From assembly GCF_963583255.1 (NCBI RefSeq), contig NC_084803.1, positions 1,547,373 through 1,611,372 of the forward strand: a DNA stretch of 64,000 nt, in the 5' to 3' direction. Shown in pieces: positions 9,615 to 20,030 of the stretch (position 1 is the first letter of the stretch; each line of letters opens with the position of its first letter). The position numbers and the translations under genes were made by a program. The notes beneath the pieces are model-generated. The model was not told where the DNA came from. It saw only the letters and a program-made list of their open reading frames with translations, and made no database searches. The stretch is from Pyrus communis. Taxonomy: Eukaryota > Streptophyta > Magnoliopsida > Rosales > Rosaceae.

Positions 9615-11644
9615 TGGATTCTCTCCCTTATACAAACTCTATCACTGCTGGCCTGTTCACAGTATTCATCGTGCTCTATTACTTATCACGAAGACGGAGA
9701 GCTGCCAATCACAAGGGCAAGTTATCACCACCAGAAGCCAAGGGTGGATGGCCTATATTTGGTCACCTTCATTTGTTCGGAGGCTCCACACCTCCTCACA
9801 TAACTTTGGGAGCCATGGCGGACAAGTACGGACCCATTTTCACTATCCGCCTTGGCGTCCATCCGTCGTTGGTGATAAGCAGCAGTGAGATCGCAAAAGA
9901 ATGCTACACAACCAAAGACTTGAGCGTACTCTCTCGCCCAAAGATGGTGGTTGTAGATCACGTTAGCTACAACTATGCAATGTTTGGGTTCGGACCACCT
10001 GGACCCTATTGGCGAGAAATTCGCAAGATCGTTACCTTGGAGTTGCTCTCAGTCCGGAAGGTTGAGCTGCTCAAGCACATTCGAGTGTCGGAAGTGGCTA
10101 CTTTCTTAAAAGAATTGCACGAACTTTGGAGTACAAAGAAAAAGGAGGGCTCGAAAGATGGAGTGGTTGTAGAGCTAAAGCAATGGCTTGGGGACATGAC
10201 GCTGAACGTTATTCTTACAATGGTGGCTGGAAAGCGGTATTCGGTGGCTGCCGCTGGGGATGAGAAGAAAGAAGCGCGTAGGGTTCAGACTGCATTGAGG
10301 GAGTTATTTGATTATCTGGGCATGTTTTTGGTGGGTGATGCGGTTCCTTATCTGCGGTGGTTGGATTGGGGTGGACATGAGAAGGCAATGAAGAAAGGTG
10401 CAACGGAAATGCACGCCATTATTGCAGAGTGGGTTGAAGAGCATAAGCAGAGGAGAGCAAAAGGTGATGCAAAAGGAGAACAGGACTTCATAGATGCGTT
10501 GCTTTCTGTGCTTGATGGTGCAGACCTTGGCAGTTTTGATGCTGATACGATCACCAGAGCCACAAGCTTGGTACGTATATATAATTCATTAATTTTGCAG
10601 GCAAATAATTAACCATAAAAGGCTGGAGTTAGACACTAAACACATCAAGATTTTATTTTTACTTTTCAATACTTATAAGCTAATTGCATGGTCTATAAAA
10701 ATAAAATGAAAACATTAGACAATAATTTTTTTTTATTTTTAAAACATATGATTTCCAATTTTATAGATGACTCATGCGACATATTTGTCTGCTCACCGAT
10801 GAGTGATTGTAGAGAGATTACCTTCTTAGACAGTATCTGTAGACCACATAATGTGACGGTTAATGGTTAGATTATTTCTTTAAATCTTTAAGAATGAAAT
10901 TCAACTATCAACTGTTACATTCTTTGATTTACAAGATGTGATTTAAAAAGATAATCTCTTTAACATTTTCGTCGCCTAAAGAATGTATAAATGTTAATCA
11001 AGCAAACATTCCTTGGGCAGAATGTTATTGCAGGAGGTGGCGATACCACCATGGTGACATTGACGTGGGTACTATCGTTATTGCTGAACAACCCTCATGT
11101 TATGAAAAAAGCTCTAAACGAACTGGACACCAAAATAGGCAAACAAAGAGTTGTGAGTGAGGAAGATATAAGCAACTTGGTCTACATCCAAGCTATTGTA
11201 AAGGAGACGTTACGTTTGTACCCAGTAGGACCATTATCAGGGCCGCGTATATTCACTGAAGATTGCACCATTGCTGGCTACCATATCCGAAAGGGCACCC
11301 GGCTCATCCCAAACTTCTGGAAGATCCAAACTGACCCGAAAAATTGGCCTGAGCCATTCGAGTTCAAGCCAGAGAGATTTCTTACCACACACAAGGATGT
11401 TGATCTGAAGGGTCAGCATTTTCAGTTTATTCCTTTTTCAAGTGGTAGAAGATCATGCCCTGGTTTGGCATTTGGTCTTCAAATGGTGCAATTTACATTG
11501 GCTAGTTTTCTACATGCGTTTGAAATCTCAAACCCGTCGAGTGCACCAATTGATATGACAGAGAGTTTTGGAATGACCAACGTTAAGGCAGCTCCACTCA
11601 ATGTTCTCATCGAACCTCGCTTATCTTCTGAACTCTATGAATAA
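9614..11644 (+). CDS. Cytochrome P450, CYP82 family, copy 1
   Basis: Two exons, 9614-10570 and 11021-11644, joined in phase 0 across a 450-bp GT..AG intron (donor G|GTACGT, acceptor GGGCAG|AAT). They encode 526 residues, normal for the family. Seen: an N-terminal membrane anchor (about residues 9-25), a proline-rich hinge ([12 protein letters not shown], 39-50), the C-helix WREIRK (133-138), the I-helix oxygen-activation motif AGGGDTT (323-329), ExxR as ETLR (381-384), PERF (436-439) and the haem loop [10 protein letters not shown] with Cys465. The whole N-terminal half has the CYP82 signature layout ([30 protein letters not shown]). Known members hydroxylate or demethylate flavonoids, coumarins, alkaloids and terpenes at the ER using cytochrome P450 reductase; the substrate here is unknown. 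Arg409 replaces a Pro found in copies 2 and 3. It appears intact. Confidence 0.93.
10571..11020 (+). other. Intron of CYP82 copy 1
   Basis: Phase-0 intron, 450 bp. The exon 1 frame stays open for 14 codons past the donor and then stops. A TTTTGCAG 30 bp inside the donor is too close to serve as an acceptor in plants. It aligns with the introns of copies 2 and 3. Confidence 0.85.
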
Positions 11645-12500
11645 AAGAAGAAAATATAGAATATTAAGTGTGGGATATGAATAAGAGATTTTGGTTGTTA
11701 TTAGTTATATATAATTATATGTCTATATCTGTAATCGTAAAATCAATAAATCAACTGCCAATATAAGATAAAAAACCTAGCAATAATGAGTGTTTGAGAA
11801 TAGGCATATTTAGCAATAAAAAAGTACCCCAAAAATGCCTCTATTTATATTTTCAATTGGGCTCTCTTTTGGGTCTGTTGCCTCCGGATTTTTTGTTTTT
11901 CAATTGTTTGTAAAGAACCCACCCATTCGCCAGTACACAAACAGGACAAAATAAAATAGTCCATTTGCGATTATTATCGAAAAGTTAATTTTGATTAGGT
12001 TTTTCTTATTATTGATTGGAAAACTGATACTGAGATTTTCATTACATTAACCTGGGTCTAAACTGTTCTGAAGTGCAAAATTTGAACAACAATGATATGT
12101 TTACTGCTTACATCACTTTGCATATCAGTAATGTGATATCAAGATATTTCTAATATTATTTGTATGGCAAGAAAGAAATCCAAAAAGACCGAATCTGATC
12201 CGAAAAATTTGAGCCTGACTTCAGAAAAATCAAACCTGAAAATCCCAAATTATTCGGTAATCGAAACCGAACAATTCTAAAAAATTCAGTATAAAAATCG
12301 GGACTAAATTGCAGTATGTTCGATAATACAAAACTAAACCGAAAAAATATATATCATTAATCTTTAATATTAGGAAGTCAGAAGGATAGTTTGGTGTCTT
12401 AGGGCTTCACCAAAAAAATTGAACTATAAAGCCCCTCAAACAAAAAAAATCCAAAACTAACTGAAAATAATAGAAACAAAATAGCAGGGATAATTTTGTC
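11645..12500. repeat. 3' flank shared by the three CYP82 genes
   Basis: Matches 29193-30030 and 44135-44850 with indels, including CCTAGCAATAATGAGTGTTTGAG and ATTTTTGGTTTTTCAATTGT-like stretches. It marks the downstream side of the tandem unit. No gene recognised; the short open frames are not conserved. Confidence 0.75.
11745..11750 (+). terminator. Poly(A) signal of CYP82 copy 1
   Basis: AATAAA within AATCAATAAATCAA, about 100 bp after the stop codon and conserved at the same place after copies 2 and 3. Confidence 0.55.
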
Positions 12501-12631
12501 ATAAAAAAAATTAAATTAACAAAACATTAGAAGCAGTTTTCTTCCCACTATCTTGCGGGAAGAATCCACGTGATGGAAGCAAAAGAAACGGTCGTCGTCC
12601 CACACAAGAACCACACCCGGAGGAATTCTTT

Positions 12632-13347
12632 TGTGACATCCCACATCGCCCAGGGGAGTGATCCTTAAATGTATATTCCCATCCCTACCTAGCACGAGGC
12701 CTTTTGGGAGCTCACTGGCTTCGGGTTCTGTAGGAACTCCGAAGTTAAGCGAGAAGAGGGCTAGAGCAATCCCATGATGAGTGACCCATCGGGAAGTTCT
12801 CGTGTGAGTTCCCAAAAACAAAACCGTAAGGGCGTGGTCGGGGCCCAAAACGGACAATATCGTGCTACGGTGGTGGAGTCGGGCCCGGGAAGTGGTCCCG
12901 CCGTGAGGGAATGGTAAGCGCAAAGCGGACAATATCGTGCTACGGTGGTGGAGCGGGCCCGGGAAGTGATCTGCCCCGGGCCGGGATGTGACAATTTGGT
13001 ATCAGAGCCTAACCCTGGTCGTGGTGTGCCGACGAGGATGTCGGGCCCCTAAGGGGGGTGGATTGTGACATCCCACATCGCCCAGGGGAGTGGTCCTTAA
13101 ATATATATTCCCATCCCTACCTAGCACGAGGCCTTTTGGGATCTCACTGGCTTCGGGTTCCGTAGGAACTCCGAAGTTAAGCGAGAAGGAGGCTAGAGCA
13201 ATCTCATGATGGGTGACCCACTGGGAAGTTGCTCGTGAGTTCTCAAAAACAAAACCGTGAGGGAATGGTAAGCCCAAAGCGGACAATATCGTGCTACGGT
13301 GGTGGAGCGGGCCCAAGAAGTGATCTGCCCCGGGCCGGGATGTGACA
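12632..13347 (+). mobile_element. Complete Cassandra-type TRIM retrotransposon with 5S rRNA-like LTRs
   Basis: 5' LTR 12632-12993, 70-bp internal region, 3' LTR 13064-13347. Both LTRs run TGTGACATCCC...GGGATGTGACA. The tRNA-Met primer-binding site TGGTATCAGAGC is at 12997-13008 and a purine tract AAGGGGGGTGGA sits just before the 3' LTR. A perfect 5-bp target duplication TCTTT flanks it (12627-12631 and 13348-13352). Each LTR contains a 5S rRNA-like segment, the diagnostic mark of Cassandra elements. It encodes no protein and depends on other elements for movement. The 5' LTR is 78 bp longer because of an internal duplication of the GGACAATATCGTGCTACGG region. Confidence 0.93.
12706..12812 (+). 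other. 5S rRNA-like segment in the Cassandra 5' LTR
   Basis: AACTCCGAAGTTAAGCG (12735-12751) and GGGTGACC/GGGAAGTTCTCGTGT-like sequence match the internal promoter half of plant 5S rRNA. It is part of the LTR and not a functional rRNA gene; the first half of 5S rRNA is poorly matched. The same segment recurs in the 3' LTR around 13150-13240. Confidence 0.8.
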
Positions 13348-13583
13348 TCTTTGATATTACGCGTATTGGAACTCTTTGACTCATCTCAAGAACCACACCC
13401 GTTCTTCCCGGAGGAAAAGAATCAGTTTTCTTCCCGGAGATTATATTTTGGATGCAAAATTTGATGTTTTTGTGATATTGCTACCCAAAACAAGAAGTGA
13501 TATTAGCAATTCTCTCTCCTCCACCTACTCCCCGTCGCCTTCAGTGCCATCCGGAGGTACCCAACTTTCCAATTTAAAAAACT

Positions 13584-13585
13584 AG

Positions 13586-13631
<46 letters not shown>

Positions 13632-13632
13632 C
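13584..13632. repeat. Poly(T) run
   Basis: Almost 50 consecutive T residues following CTAGGG. Confidence 0.85.
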
Positions 13633-13691
13633 TGTCAGTTAGTTTGGGAATAGTGACTACCTTACTCAATGGGTGAGATTATGAGTGTTAA

Positions 13692-15001
13692 GAGCAACTC
13701 CACCCCTATCCACTTTGTGCCAGCACCCAGCCCATTTATCCACTTAATTGAACAGTAACAGACTCAATGAACAGTAATAGGCCAAAGCATCTCCACCCCA
13801 AAAAAAAATGTGCTGGCACCTAGTCTAAAAATGCGCTGGCACAAACGATCTCCACCCCTACAAAATGCGCTGGCACCCAGTCCATTTAAAATATTAAATA
13901 ATTTTTTTATAAAATAATAAAAAAAAAATAGTTTTAATTTCGAATAGGATTTTTAACCAATATAGGATTTTTATATAAATAAATAAAAATATTGTTACCT
14001 CATCCGCTAAACTTGTCCCACTACGCAAATTACCAGAAGCATGAGAGAGGGCGTTTTTCCAACAAGTAAAGGATGCGTTGAGTTTTTTCCAACGACCTTG
14101 AAGACCTTGACTAGATCTGGCATCTTTTCCATGTACATCTTTTCCATGTACATCGTTGAACGATTTCGTAATTTTACTCCACATTTCTCGCTTATCCATC
14201 TCATTACCCGTAATCGGGTCATGAGTAGTGCGAACCCAACATTCACACAACGTAACATCTTCACTGAGCTTCCACGAAGTCATTTTTTTCTCTCAAAGTG
14301 TACAAAATATTCAAATGTAGAAAGTGTAGAAAGTGTAGAAAATATTGAAATGTGGTGTAAGGTGGAAGATGAGGGTTAGGTATTTATAGAAAAAAAAATT
14401 TAATTTTTTAAAATTTTTCTGTATTTTTTAAAAAAATTTTGACATTTTTTAATTAATTTTTAATAAATTTTAATGTTGTAATTAATCTGGACCGTTGGAT
14501 TTGAAAAATAATCAAATCCAACAGCCAACACGCTGCCACGTGGCCAACGGTCAAATTTCTGACCGTTGGGCCTTTTTTTTTTTTTTTTTTTTTTTAATTT
14601 TTGGTGAAATAAACGTGGACCGTTGATCTGTGATCGGACGGTCCAATTTAAAATTTAAATTTAAATTTTTTTTACCGTTGGAAATCCAACGGCCTACAAA
14701 AACTAGCCGTTGGAAATCCAACGGCTCTAAGGTGGCCACGTAGCACATTCCCGGACTCATGCAAGTTGGCCTGCACGCGGACCCCGCCGCCTGCAAGGCC
14801 TGTCGGCTACTCGCCCCGCAACCCGCGTGTGTTGCACGCGCCAAGACACAGGCCGGGGAATGGGTCTGTCCATTTTGGGCTGGGCTGTTGACTGGCACGG
14901 GCTGGGTGCCAGTCAATTGCACGGGCTGGAGCAGAAAAATGTGGTGCCAGTCCATTTTCTTCACTTGGTGCCAGTCCATTGGGCATGGGCTGGAGTTGCT
15001 C
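13692..15001 (-). mobile_element. PIF/Harbinger element derivative with exact termini
   Basis: Terminal inverted repeats GAGCAACTCCA (13692-13702) and TGGAGTTGCTC (14991-15001) are flanked by the 3-bp duplication TAA on both sides, the mark of PIF/Harbinger. Total 1310 bp. The interior holds an ORF1-type exon on the minus strand, a poly(T) run near 14573 and GC-rich repeats of CCGTTGGA-AACGG. No transposase (DDE) gene remains, so it is non-autonomous. Confidence 0.85.
13999..14283 (-). pseudogene. PIF/Harbinger ORF1 (Myb/SANT-like) first exon, truncated gene
   Basis: Ninety-five codons from the ATG at 14283 to a splice donor (GATGAG|GTAACA). The protein shows W-x-x-x-E-D-x-x-L-C-x-C-W, then DPITGNEMDKREMW and LQGRWKKLNASF, the Myb/SANT-like DNA-binding fold of plant PIF/Harbinger ORF1 proteins that partner the transposase. 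A duplicated VHGKD pair sits in the middle and is a short DNA repeat. Such proteins normally run to several hundred residues; the later exons and the transposase gene are missing, and the frame past the donor soon stops. It is unlikely to be functional. Confidence 0.75.
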
Positions 15002-15472
15002 TAAAAGAGATTGGGCATCTACAGAGCCACGGAAAATCCCCAAGTCCAGTTTTGATTTTTCACTCTTTTCATTTTCTTTTTTTCTTGCAGATTCGTGAAA
15101 AGGATTGGGACTACAAAGTCGAATCTCTTCCGTAAGTTTTCGATTTTTTTTATGTTGGCTTTGTAGTTTGTCACTGATTTTGGTATTTTAGATTGCTTTT
15201 TGGGGAATTTAAAGTTACCCAGAAACTCCAATTGCATAATTTGTGGATATAATTTGTTGGTATAATCTTAAATATGCTTTGGTCTTTTTCAATTCACATA
15301 ATTTGTTGATATAATCTTTTTTTTTATTTTTTATTTTTTATTTTTTGAGGTTTTCAGGATATGGGATTTGATCGAAATGTGTGATTTTTATCGTAAGGCT
15401 AAGAATTTTTACTAAATTATGCTTCAAGCTATGGAATTTACTTAACTGTGTGTTTTACTACTACGTTTACAG

Positions 15473-15734
15473 ACTCTATACAAGAGCAGGGGATGGAAAT
15501 CGAAGCGTTGGAAGAAAATACTTGCGGATGACTTCAAAGGTGTCTGCTATATGGTGCTTCTGCAGACCAACATTTGTTATAAAATTTGTTATCTGTTTCA
15601 TTTTTTATTATCACAGGTAGTGAAATTAATAGGAATGTTCTTTTCTGTTGTTTTCGATATGCCAGAAATACATTCGGGTGAGAGCGGGTTAAATACTTCC
15701 AAGAGGTGTTTTCAAATAAAAGTTATCTCCAATG
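15473..15734 (+). pseudogene. RWD domain (RWDD1/Gir2-like) pseudogene fragment
   Basis: Two exon-like pieces. 15473-15539 encodes QEQGMEIEALE, then, after a 1-base frameshift, ILADDFK. 15666-15734 encodes EIHSGESGLNTSKRCFQIKV across a phase-1 junction with clean GT and AG borders. Together they match the N-terminal RWD domain of RWDD1/Gir2-type proteins, which bind DRG GTPases and Gcn1 in translation control. The frameshift in the first exon and absence of later exons mark it as dead. A further exon-like piece (15091-15131, encoding REKDWDYKVESLP) may or may not belong. Introns are retained, so it arose by DNA-level copying and not by retroposition. Confidence 0.7.
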
Positions 15735-15739
15735 GTAGG

Positions 15740-17130
15740 TATCTCCTTCTCTTGCTGTTTGCATTCTACTGGCATAATTGTTACAACAGCATAATGTCAG
15801 GTCGAGAAAGAGTCTTGCTCGGTACAACATTTCAACTCTCAATCTTAATCTTTTATACTCAATTCTCAACCTCATTTGTTTTGGTCCTGTCAAGCTTGAA
15901 TAGGGATTACAAACATGGACTATTAATCGGTAGTGGGTATATATGCGTTTCATTTAGTGGTTTGCATTACTAATATCAATTCCCTGTCTACATTCTGCTC
16001 ATTTCTTTTTGGTTAAATAGGCTTTGGTGCATTGAATTAGTGGAGCATTTAAACAGAGATACAAACAGAATTACTGCATTACTAAGGTATTTCCTTTATT
16101 TCATTCTTAATTTGTTAGATGGTAGACAATCGCACAACATGTTTAATATTTACTTTGAATGCCGTCAAAGGCATCATCTTTTTATGCTTACTTTAGAACA
16201 AAACACTAATTAATCTTCACATGAGATAAGACTTTACATTTTTCGTACTTGAGTGATTTCAACACCATCGTGATCAATATTAAGCATGTACGTGCTTTTG
16301 CTTTCCAAACGGTTGGAGAATAGTGTTTTAGATTATGTCAGGAACCTTCAGGTGGAGGTTTTTTTTTTTTTTTTTTTTTTTCACGGTAAGTAGAATTTAA
16401 AAGGAAGGTCATGTCCAAAGACTTGCGTACGAAAGCAAAACACCAGAAACACAGACGGGAAACCATAGAAATGGTACAAAAAAAATAATAGCAAAAGGTG
16501 ACTGCATGAAGGGTAAGCGACTTGAAGTAAAACTTCAGTCTCGACCCCATTTCTAAGAACCAAGCCCCAGAGAAAGATAGGATAGGGTTAACAGTGCAAA
16601 AGGAAGTATCGTCGCCTTCGGATTTGAAATCAATAGACGAATATGGTATACACAAGGTTGATGTGGAGTGAATGTAGAGTGTGTAGAGTAATTCGGGGTC
16701 CCCGAATCGTAAGCGATTTTTTTTTCATTCATTCATTGATTGATTGATTCAAGGTAGCTGTAGCTTGCTTCCAAGTTCAAGTGCTAGCGATAGAATAGGT
16801 AGAACACTATGACACGATGACACGATTATAGCACAACACTTTGACACAATTATCTAATCTGCCTCACCAAATGACAGTGTCTGTTTTGTCCATGCATTTT
16901 TATGTCACCTATAAATGAAATAATCCCTTTTTTGTGATCCTTAAGTCAATTCATTCACCCACCATAAAAATCAAATGAGTAAAATACATATTATTTGTGT
17001 CTTTATTGTTCTGTTTTCTATTTGGTACTCATATGTTCTTCAAATACGACACACATCCTTACTTCTTTATTGTGAGTACTCTTCATTTCATGTTATATAT
17101 TTTCTTGCCAAAGAGTAAATAGGTAGAAAA
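15740..17130. other. No gene recognised
   Basis: Contains poly(T) at 16359-16381 and a short CATTCATTCATTGATTGATT repeat near 16727. A minus-strand frame of 105 codons (16338-16655) and a 47-codon plus-strand frame with a hydrophobic start (near 16975) have no recognisable relatives. Confidence 0.4.
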
Positions 17131-17139
17131 ATTAAACAT

Positions 17140-17280
17140 TTGTACGTGGCTTTATCAAGAGGAGTTTCAGCGTCTACAACAAAAGTCTTGGTAAAGAAAG
17201 GAGAATTACACGGTCATGAAGGAGTCTTCACAAGAAATGTTGTGTACAAAGATATTTTGCTTCCCTCGAATTCAACATAA
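17140..17280 (+). pseudogene. C-terminal tail of a Helitron PIF1-like helicase
   Basis: Forty-six codons and a stop: LYVALSRGVSASTTKVLVKK, then TRNVVYKDILLP. The YVALSRG core is helicase motif VI of PIF1-family helicases, and the KVLVKK...NVVYK tail is the characteristic end of plant Helitron helicases. Only this tail is left; no Rep domain or upstream helicase motifs are visible. The sequence downstream (17660-17690) contains GCGTAGCGCGCCGTG, a GC-rich palindrome like those near Helitron 3' ends. Confidence 0.75.
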
Positions 17281-17689
17281 GGTTACATTCTTTCTCTTAA
17301 TGTTTAATTCCCTTTTTCAACTTTTAATGCAATTCAATCACAAATAATGCTAATATTTGATTTTAACTAAACGCATTAAATTTTCAACAGGATGAAACGA
17401 TATGAGTTCATGATATGTTTTGCTGTCAAGTGTGTCAAGGTCAATTGAAGTTTTTGGATTGTTTTTATACTTTTTATTTAGCTTTTAGTTGCAACTAAAT
17501 TATAAGGATCTTCTCTGTTATTTATTACTTTTTTTTTTTTTTTTTACATATTCTAGACAAAATGCTTTAAATTCCTGCCTGTATTATTAGAGATGATAAT
17601 CGCCTTCATTTTATGTTTCTATACATTAAACCAATCATCGCATGTAAATACATCTAAAATGTATAAGTCGTGCGTAGCGCGCCGTGATT

Positions 17690-18650
17690 AAAAAAATACC
17701 TTTCACACGCGCTTGAAGTTATATCTTAACCATTTATAAAAGAAATTAAACCTCTCTCAGTCTCTCTCAGAACCTCCCAAACTCTCAATCCCTCTCCTCG
17801 ACGACCCCGACCCTCTCTGTTTCTTCTACGGTGACACCACACCGCATATCACACCACACCCCACCACATGGTAATTTGCACCACACTGCCCCACACCTGC
17901 AAGCTCATCATCTCTAGCAACACTGCACCGTCAAATTCATCGCCCAATCCCACCCAATTCATGTTTCACCTCTGCGCTTGCACAAATCTCTCTCCCTCTC
18001 AACCCTCCACCACCCATTCCAATATTAGGTAGTCGATGACCACCTCTCTCTTAGTCCGCACACAACTCCACGAAAACTCCTTTTGTTTCAGCCGTCGACG
18101 CAAAGCTCTGCCAATTCTCAACCAATTATCTATATCTATGTGCAACTCCCTTGCAAATTATTTTGTGTCGTTGGTTTTCTTGGGTTTCCCCAGCCATGTA
18201 GAAGCCCAAGAAAGAGAGTCCTAGCAGACTCAAGCCTTGCTAGCATTTACTCCCTACAGGCCCATATGCTTACACTATTTCCATGTGTTCATCCAGATGC
18301 ATTGCTTCTTATAAGGGAAGAGGGGATGCAAGAACCAATGGAACAGTAAGCCAACTACCGCGGATTGGCTCCAGAGAGGAAGTAGCAGAACACCGATTAT
18401 CCAAGAGGGTTCGAGTCAGATTGTTGCCTACGGTAGAGGTGGTAAGATCTCAGAACTAACGGGAGATTTCTCCATGGCATTGGCTTTTGCACTCGAAAAT
18501 GGACGCATCTAGCACAAGTTCAATGCTTTAAATGAAGTTTATAAAATTAACGATTTAAGTTTATATAATGAAGATACATTATTCAAAAAAGGTGAAATAT
18601 GTTCATTACCTTGACTGAAGAACGTAAGTATGGAAGGATTCTACTATAAA
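17690..18650 (+). pseudogene. Decayed gene fragment G, copy 1 (unrecognised)
   Basis: Aligned with 30048-30945. It starts with a C-rich leader-like stretch (CTCCCAAACTCTCAATCCC onward) followed by exon-like pieces. The end reads NALNEV-like then YKINDLSLYNEDTLFKKGEI in one frame, after a broken piece reading FSMALAFALENG. Compared with the other copy it has lost 16 bp in the ENGG region. Frames are interrupted in both copies, so this is a duplicated pseudogene fragment. I do not recognise the source gene. Confidence 0.5.
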
Positions 18651-18653
18651 AAA

Positions 18654-18840
18654 TAGGGGTGGGCATAGAAACCATAGAACCTCGCCAAAATGGACCATAA
18701 AATACCATGTTGACAAAAAAAAAAGTCAACTTAGGTTCAAGAACCGGACCAAACCGTTCATACCAGTTTCAGTTTTGGTTTTCATCTTGAAAGAATCGGG
18801 CAAACTGAAGTGAATGGCTATTTTAAATAATTAATTAAAG
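18654..18840. mobile_element. hAT-like MITE fragment (GGGGTGGGCA end)
   Basis: Begins TAGGGGTGGGCATAG, the same terminus as the complete element at 55741-56465, followed by ACCGGACCAAACCG and CAGTTTTGGTTTT-like tracts. No right terminus is visible. Confidence 0.5.
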
Positions 18841-18844
18841 TTTA

Positions 18845-19015
18845 TTAGTGGTATACAAGCATCATTAGATAAGTGGTCAAAACCAAATTGGTTTAACCTA
18901 GTGCGACTGCACTTAATCATTTCTCAATTAGGTTTTGTGTTTTTTCTTTCGATCGAATCGTCATTCCTCAGTGCCTCACTCTCTTTGATCCTCCTCCTCC
19001 TCCAGTCCTTCCTCT
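18845..19015. repeat. Segment repeated at 50705-50850
   Basis: The stretch from GATAAGTGGTCAAAACCAAA through CTTTCGATCGAATCGTCATT is nearly identical at 50705-50850. It belongs to the duplicated unit between CYP82 copies. No gene recognised. Confidence 0.7.
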
Positions 19016-19419
19016 CATGATATTGGAATCAATTGTAGTAATGCAAATGGGCATTCAAGGCCAGGTAATGTATTCCCTTCTGTGTTTTTTATATGGTATT
19101 TGACTTCGTCTTGTACGTTGTGCTCTCAAAAATTTAATCATGCCATCATGACGTATTTTCAACCAGTTACCAATTTTTGGGTTGGGACGTTTTGATATAG
19201 ACGCCTCGTTTTTAAATGTCATCGGTTAAACATCTATTCCTTTTGCAAATTTGATTAAACATTTTCCCTACAATTTTGATACTTTGATTTTATTTCATTA
19301 GAAGTCTATTCACATTAGCATTCCCTTTTTTTCTCCTATTTTTATGTATCTCTTATTATGATGATTTAATTTTTTTTTATTAAAATATTTATTTTAGTAA
19401 ATTAAATAGAATGTAACAA

Positions 19420-20030
19420 AACTCGTTGTTATGTACGTTTGGTTATATCAGTACGTCTGATTATAATGGTACATTTAGTTAATTGATACGTTTGAATTTT
19501 TTGTCCATTTGGCTTCTTGGTACCTTTGGATTTTTAGTACATTTGAATTTTGGTACATTTAGTTTTTGGTACATTTGAATTTTTGGTACGTTTGTTTTCA
19601 AAACATAAGTTTTTTTACTTTTTGTCCTAATAATGAGGAATTACTTTGATTAATTATTTTTTTTATAGAAAGAGTCATTAACAATGTAAAAGTTTAAATT
19701 ACTTTAATTAACGGATAATAGCCTTTTTTGTTAATTCAAAATTATATGATTTATCGTTATTATTTAGCATCATCTATAATAATAAGGATTTATCTCCGAT
19801 CAACTAAAAGTTGTTTTAGAGACTTATCTACCAAAAAACAAGGTTGTCTAGAGCATTGTGTATGAATCAAACATATTTTTAAACATTCCAAAAAGATAAA
19901 TATTCATTTTAATATAGTTTATAATTGGGTACATTTTAATTCAGGGTTGGTACGTTTTCGTTTGACGTTGGTACGTTTTCATTTAATATTGGTACGTTTC
20001 CATTTGATGTTGGTTTACATTTAGATTTGA
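19420..20030. repeat. Degenerate GGTACNTTT repeat tract
   Basis: Short imperfect repeats of TTGGTACATTTGAATTT and TTGGTACGTTTTCATTT in two clusters (19430-19600 and 19925-20030). A similar tract, in the opposite sense and reading GGGTACAAA, lies at 49604-50160. Confidence 0.6.

Noticed and set aside
10571..10600. Alternative 30-base intron ending at TTTTGCAG in the CYP82 genes
   Set aside because: Too short for a plant intron; the downstream acceptor restores the P450 frame exactly in all three copies.
12735..12830. 5S rRNA gene
   Set aside because: Matches plant 5S rRNA only in part and lies inside both LTRs of a complete Cassandra element; the same segment occurs in four places as LTR, none a real 5S unit.
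12516..13396. Minus-strand open frames of 67-138 codons
   Set aside because: They run through the LTRs of the Cassandra element and have no domain.
19420..20030. CRISPR-like repeat array
   Set aside because: Degenerate, AT-rich, irregular spacing, in a plant nuclear genome; a decayed tandem repeat.
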